Part shown: piece after piece, positions 61,087 through 64,000 of the stretch | Numbering within the stretch: the first letter of the stretch is position 1 | Layout: the number at the start of each line of letters is the position of its first letter | Source: Prevotellaceae bacterium MN60 | GTDB lineage: Bacteria > Bacteroidota > Bacteroidia > Bacteroidales > Bacteroidaceae | Direction of reading: 5' to 3' | Length of the DNA stretch: 64,000 bases | Assembly (NCBI GenBank): GCA_900199555.1 | Contig: FZQZ01000004.1 | Location: 1-64,000, forward strand | Notes under the pieces: generated by a model | Told to the model about the DNA's origin: nothing | What the model saw: only the letters and a program-made list of their open reading frames with translations | Databases searched by the model: none | Program-made: the position numbers and the translations under genes

Positions 61087-64000
61087 AGAATCTAAAACAA
61101 TTGATCAGAAAAACTGTTTCCGCGATTCTTATGTCGGTAGCGTTCTGTTCTGCAATGCAGGCACAGAATGGTATCACCGTAAGTGGTACAGTCACAGACA
61201 GTGCGGCGGATCCTTTGATTGGAGCCTCAGTTATTGTCAAGGGAAATGCTTCCCTCGGTACCGTGACTGATTTCGACGGTAACTTCCAGCTGAAAGTGCC
61301 CTCAGAGCAGACAACGCTGGTGATTTCTTACGTTGGTATGACCACCAAGGAAATCAAAGTGGGCAAACAGCGCAACTTCAAAGTAACACTACAGGATGAC
61401 ACTCAGCTTGAGGAAGTCGTAGTAGTTGGTTATGGACAGCAGAAGAAAGCTTCTGTTGTGGGTGCTATTACGCAGACCACTGGTGAAGTGCTTGAGCGTG
61501 CAGCAGGTATTGGTAGTGTGGGTGCAGCCCTCACTGGTAACCTTCCTGGTGTTGCTACTATCGCTTCTACTGGTCAGCCAGGTGAGGAAGACCCACGTAT
61601 CTACATTCGTGGTGCTGCTGCATGGAATGTTGATGCACAACCTCTGATCCTCGTGGATGGCGTTGAGCGTGAGATTAAGTCTGTCGACGTTACCTCTGTC
61701 GCTACCATTTCTGTATTGAAAGACGCATCTGCTACTGCCGTTTACGGTGTGAAGGGTGCGAATGGTGTTGTCTTGATTACAACAAAGCGCGGTCAGGAAG
61801 GTAAAGCTCGTATTGATGTAGGTTTCAATGCTACATTGAAGGCAGTGTCAAAATTGCCTCGTAAGTATGACTCTTACGATGGCTATATGCTTCGTAACCA
61901 GGCTCTCGAGCACGAGCTCGCTCTTGGTGGCGCAGCATCTTGGGCATATTACCGTCCACAGACCTTTATTAATCTTTTCCGTAACCAAGACCATACGGTT
62001 AAGTCACACTTTGATGTTGATGGCGATTATCTTGGCGATTATAGTCAGGCTGAGCGTTATCCAAATGTTGATTGGCAGGATGAGATGTTTAAGGAGTATA
62101 CCTTATCTTATAATACGAACCTGAATATTTCTGGTGGTACCAAGTATGTGAAGTACTTCGTTGCATTCGACTTCCAGAATGAAGGTGATATGACCAAAAT
62201 TTGGGATAACCACCAGGGATATGAGGGTGGTTATAGTTACAACCGTTTGAATGTACGTTCAAACTTGGACTTCCAGATTACCAAGACAACCCAGTTTAAG
62301 GTTAACTTGGCTGGTTCTAATGCTCAGCAGAAGACTCCACGCTTTTATTATGGTAATAGTGGTGAGTTCTTCCAGCAGCAGAAGTGGGCTGGTGCATACG
62401 GTATGGCGCCTAACCTCTTCCCTGTACAGTTCTCTGATGGATCTTGGGGATATTATCCTTTGGTTTCAAATATTGAGAACTCTCCTCGAAGCGTATCAAC
62501 TTCAGGTTATGAGGTTCGCTCAATCACACGTACTTTTACTGACTTCACTTTGGAGCAGAACCTTGACTTTATTACCAAGGGCCTGATTGCTCGTGGTACT
62601 ATCTCTTGGGATAACCAGTTTAATGAAACTGGTCGTGGTATCTCTGACTTGCACACCGTTAAGAATGCTTATATGCTTCCTGAGGATGGAAAGATTCTTT
62701 ATGAGAATACCATTGATGATAACACTGGTTTTGATTTCTATGAGGAACGTGGCTGGAGTACTGATGGTGGTAATGTTGGTTCTACTAGTCGTGCAACTGA
62801 AATGTCACTCCAGCTTTTCTGGGCTCGTCAGTTCGGTGATCACAACGTAACGCTGATGGGTAACTGGAAACGTCGTACCACTCAGGGAGGTACAAGTCTC
62901 GAAGATCGTCGTGAGGACTGGGTATTCCGTACTACCTACGATTATAAGAGCAAGTATTTTGCTGAGTTCAATGGTGCTTACAACGGTTCACAGAAGTTTG
63001 CGAAAGACTATCGTTTTGGTTTCTTCTGCTCTGGTGCTGCAGGTTGGATGTTGTCTGAAGAGCCATTCATGAAGAAGTTGAAGGAGAAGAAAATCTTGGA
63101 TATGTTCAAGATTCGTGGTTCTATCGGTGAAATCGGTGATGATGCAGGTGGTACTGCCTTTGCGTATATGTCAACTTGGAATACAGCTGGCCCTTACGCT
63201 CTTACTCTGGATGGCTCAAACAGTCCTTTCCAAGGTTATACAGAGGCAACTATTGCTGTGCCTGACCTCCGTTGGGCAACCGTGCTGAAGAAGAACCTCG
63301 GTTTCGACTATGCTTTCCTTGGCGGTATGTTTGCAGGTAGCTTTGACTGGTTCCGTGATGACCGTTATGATATTTATATCAGTGGTGATGCTCGCGCTAT
63401 CCCTGCATTCTATGGTGCAAAGAAAAACCCTGATACCAATAAGGGTAAGATTAAGAACTCAGGTTTTGAGTTTGAACTTCGTTTCAATAAGGTACTGAAG
63501 AATGGTATGCGTTTCTGGGCAAATGCCAACTATACTTACGCACATAATACAATCCTCGAAAAGGATGACCCTCAGTTGATTCCTTCTTATCGTAAGGCCC
63601 AAGGCTATTCTCAGGGACAGTATGTTTCATTCATTGATAATGGCTTTATTAGTACTTATGATGAATTATATAGTTCACCTGCGCGCGAAAGAGATGATAA
63701 TCAGGTGCTCATCGGTGACCACTATATTGTAGACTTCAATGGTGACGGTATCGTTGATGAGACTAATGACCAGGCTCCTTATGGTTATACCGGTACTCCC
63801 GAACATACTTATAACGCAACTATCGGTTGGGAGTGGAAAGGCTTTAGCATGTTCGCTCAGCTTTATGGTGTAACTGGTGTTACTCGCGATGTAGGCCTAG
63901 CATCTTTCAATAATAAACTTCTTACCGTATATGATAATGGTACATGGTGGAATCCTGTAGATGGTAATGGTGCAGTTGTTGTTCCTCGTTTCACCACACA
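61083..64000 (+). CDS. SusC/RagA TonB-dependent receptor, 5' part
   Basis: The frame is open from MKNLKQLIRKTVSAILMSVA to the window edge, 972 codons without a stop, so it is truncated only by the window. After a signal peptide ending CSAMQAQ come the carboxypeptidase-like domain (VSGTVTDSAADPLIGASVIV), a TonB-box-like LEEVVVVGYG, the plug (IYIRGAAAWNVDAQPLILVD; DASATAVYGVKGANGVVLIT) and barrel strands. It imports a glycan or other oligomer. The divergent HTCS and operator-like site upstream suggest induction by that substrate. A susD gene would be expected to follow. Confidence 0.94.
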   Translation, partial: MKNLKQLIRKTVSAILMSVAFCSAMQAQNGITVSGTVTDSAADPLIGASVIVKGNASLGTVTDFDGNFQLKVPSEQTTLVISYVGMTTKEIKVGKQRNFKVTLQDDTQLEEVVVVGYGQQKKASVVGAITQTTGEVLERAAGIGSVGAALTGNLPGVATIASTGQPGEEDPRIYIRGAAAWNVDAQPLILVDGVEREIKSVDVTSVATISVLKDASATAVYGVKGANGVVLITTKRGQEGKARIDVGFNATLKAVSKLPRKYDSYDGYMLRNQALEHELALGGAASWAYYRPQTFINLFRNQDHTVKSHFDVDGDYLGDYSQAERYPNVDWQDEMFKEYTLSYNTNLNISGGTKYVKYFVAFDFQNEGDMTKIWDNHQGYEGGYSYNRLNVRSNLDFQITKTTQFKVNLAGSNAQQKTPRFYYGNSGEFFQQQKWAGAYGMAPNLFPVQFSDGSWGYYPLVSNIENSPRSVSTSGYEVRSITRTFTDFTLEQNLDFITKGLIARGTISWDNQFNETGRGISDLHTVKNAYMLPEDGKILYENTIDDNTGFDFYEERGWSTDGGNVGSTSRATEMSLQLFWARQFGDHNVTLMGNWKRRTTQGGTSLEDRREDWVFRTTYDYKSKYFAEFNGAYNGSQKFAKDYRFGFFCSGAAGWMLSEEPFMKKLKEKKILDMFKIRGSIGEIGDDAGGTAFAYMSTWNTAGPYALTLDGSNSPFQGYTEATIAVPDLRWATVLKKNLGFDYAFLGGMFAGSFDWFRDDRYDIYISGDARAIPAFYGAKKNPDTNKGKIKNSGFEFELRFNKVLKNGMRFWANANYTYAHNTILEKDDPQLIPSYRKAQGYSQGQYVSFIDNGFISTYDELYSSPARERDDNQVLIGDHYIVDFNGDGIVDETNDQAPYGYTGTPEHTYNATIGWEWKGFSMFAQLYGVTGVTRDVGLASFNNKLLTVYDNGTWWNPVDGNGAVVVPRFTT

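Overview
The window looks like a chromosome segment of a gut or rumen type Bacteroidales bacterium, most likely Prevotellaceae (Prevotella/Segatella-like). The evidence is two SusC/RagA receptors with a SusD/RagB partner, a hybrid two-component regulator (HTCS), type III glutamine synthetase, DapL-type lysine synthesis, the DUF6089-UppS-BamA-OmpH-MurI envelope operon, secreted proteins starting MKK, and promoters of the Bacteroidetes form TTTG-N19-20-TAnnTTTG before most transcription units. Everything here is read by eye; no searches were run.

Layout. 1-507: 3' end of a VapE-like gene, then hairpin repeats. 0.7-10.6 kb: a minus-strand RagA/RagB outer-membrane uptake operon with a zinc-metallopeptidase lipoprotein, a DUF4302 lipoprotein and a large secreted protein. 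10.9-32.5 kb: a nitrogen/glutamine supercluster: pyrG, purF, carA, a half-length carB and asnB (minus); glnB, amtB and a small porin-like protein (minus); gltB-gltD, dapF-dapL and glutamine synthetase III (plus). 32.6-37.3 kb: greA, a Na/Pi transporter-PhoU-winged-helix fusion, tRNA-Asn, an S41 protease and a candidate small RNA. 37.3-42.1 kb: sirtuin, three consecutive FKBP isomerases, rbfA and a LolC/E-type permease. 42.1-50.2 kb: the envelope operon (DUF6242 lipoprotein, DUF6089 protein, uppS, bamA, three ompH/skp genes, murI), several of whose intercistronic gaps are short tandem repeats. 50.4-54 kb: a decayed secreted-protein gene, a 31-codon membrane-peptide gene, pckA and upp. 54.0-56.5 kb: a divergent vapE/HU-like pair bracketed by 78-bp inverted repeats. 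56.5-64 kb: an HTCS regulator divergent from a susC gene that runs off the window, with a candidate sRNA and matching operator-like sites between them.

How the genes work together. The 11-32 kb block holds ammonia uptake (AmtB/PII), assimilation (GS III, GOGAT) and most of the main glutamine-consuming amidotransferases. The 42-50 kb block builds the outer membrane and wall: BamA and Skp for barrel assembly, UppS for the lipid carrier, MurI for D-glutamate. The two SusC loci import substrates, the right-hand one probably under the adjacent HTCS. Most unusual items: the transporter-transcription factor fusion, the dispersed 7-bp (and one 9-bp) tandem repeats, the equal spacing of operator-like sites before the sRNA and susC promoters, the inverted-repeat vapE/HU module, and the half-length CarB.
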